Assembly (NCBI GenBank): GCA_003509235.1 | Contig: DONH01000470.1 | Location: 1 to 14,621, forward strand | Direction: 5' to 3' | DNA: 14,621 nt | DNA from: Planctomycetaceae bacterium | Lineage (GTDB): Bacteria > Planctomycetota > Planctomycetia > Pirellulales > UBA1268 | Shown here: in pieces, positions 14,198-14,621 of the stretch | How positions within the stretch are numbered: the stretch's first letter is position 1 | Layout: every line of letters begins with the position of its first letter | Made by a program: the position numbers and the translations under genes | The notes under the pieces: generated by a model | Database searches by the model: none | Told to the model about the DNA's origin: nothing | The model's input: the letters and a program-made list of their open reading frames with translations, nothing else

Positions 14198-14413
14198 ATG
14201 TCGCTATTTAAATTCAATGACAAACTAGAGCAAGGACTCTGCCTCTCAGCTGTTGGCATTTCACTGCTTTTTGTCATCCTCGGTCTTGTTGCCCTTTTCA
14301 CGGACAACAAAGTCCTCATGCTGGTAGCTGCGCTCTTTCTTGGACTTTCAATCGTGCTGACTATCGGCCTTCTCATTCGCACTGGCTTCTTCCAAAAGCC
14401 ATCGGATGAATAG
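14198..14413 (+). CDS. Small two-helix membrane protein, function unknown
   Basis: 71 residues with two hydrophobic segments (about 15-36 and 38-62) joined by a short TDNK turn, a charged start (FKFNDKLEQG) and a polar QKPSDE end. Both ends would lie on the same side of the membrane. It has no motif I recognise. It is 95 bases after dcd, with no clear ribosome-binding site before the ATG. The regular pattern of hydrophobic codons and the clean start support a real gene. Confidence 0.6.
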   Translation: MSLFKFNDKLEQGLCLSAVGISLLFVILGLVALFTDNKVLMLVAALFLGLSIVLTIGLLIRTGFFQKPSDE

Positions 14414-14440
14414 CATTTTTGATGCAATCAAGGCCCCCGC

Positions 14441-14621
14441 ATGGAATTTGAGGGCATGACCTTGAGAAACGGTCTCGATCACGGACAATTCGTTCACTAC
14501 CGAATACTAAAGCTCTTCCCTCTTGCGTTCATTCATATTGCCCCTCCTGAAAGGCCCCGTGCACCGTGCTACGAACTCACACCTGCGGTGAATTGCGTCC
14601 AAGCCATCTCGATGAAACCGT
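14441..14621 (+). CDS. Possible partial gene running off the right edge
   Basis: An ATG at 14441 opens a frame of 60 codons with no stop to the window end (begins MEFEGMTLRNGLDHGQF). I recognise no family and see no ribosome-binding site; an in-frame stop precedes it at 14420. On the other strand AGGAGG with a nearby ATG leads only to a nine-codon frame. This may be a real start or a chance opening. Confidence 0.2.
   Translation, partial: MEFEGMTLRNGLDHGQFVHYRILKLFPLAFIHIAPPERPRAPCYELTPAVNCVQAISMKP

Overview
The window is a gene-dense stretch of chromosome that looks planctomycetal (Pirellulales-like). The best clue is a small lipoprotein-like protein at 5106-5363. Its C-terminal half (an MYSGDP start, a DEWERIWFLDQPSH core and a TPYRTHGG end) is of a kind I associate with Planctomycetes. 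The long topA with several C-terminal zinc-ribbon units and the mixed Shine-Dalgarno use fit this, but the assignment is inference. GC content is moderate by eye. I see no rRNA, tRNA, insertion sequence, phage or CRISPR signature.

Layout. Bases 1-2670 (+) hold topA, cut by the left edge. Tail-to-tail with it, five bases apart, is a two-gene minus-strand unit, trpS (4144-3092) to acpS (3095-2676), joined by an ATGA overlap. A 384-base divergent intergenic region (4145-4528) separates trpS from an HU-family gene on the plus strand. This region has a plausible promoter and, at the HU start codon, two mutually exclusive hairpins. The small lipoprotein gene follows. From 12554 down to 5486 every gene is on the minus strand: a DUF309 protein, a LON substrate-binding-domain protein, folE, an eight-helix membrane protein, a zinc-knuckle membrane protein, moaD, moaE, moaA, a cysteine desulfurase-like protein and a CxxCxxCC metal-binding protein. 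Divergent from DUF309, on the plus strand, are nth, dcd, a small two-helix membrane protein and an uncertain open frame running off the right edge.

How the genes may work together. The moaD-moaE-moaA-desulfurase-ykgJ-like run is the most coherent module. MoaA starts the pterin from GTP, MoaD and MoaE form molybdopterin synthase, and the desulfurase is an obvious candidate sulfur donor for MoaD. FolE, a few genes upstream, is the other GTP-to-pterin entry enzyme. TopA, HU, Nth and Dcd cover DNA topology, packaging, repair and nucleotide pools. TrpS and AcpS are housekeeping.

I did not find a convincing new system. The points most worth a second look are the HU leader switch, the loss of cysteines in a TopA zinc ribbon, the molybdopterin/desulfurase gene cluster, the coupled pair of unrecognised membrane proteins, and the inverted repeat flanking a candidate folE promoter.
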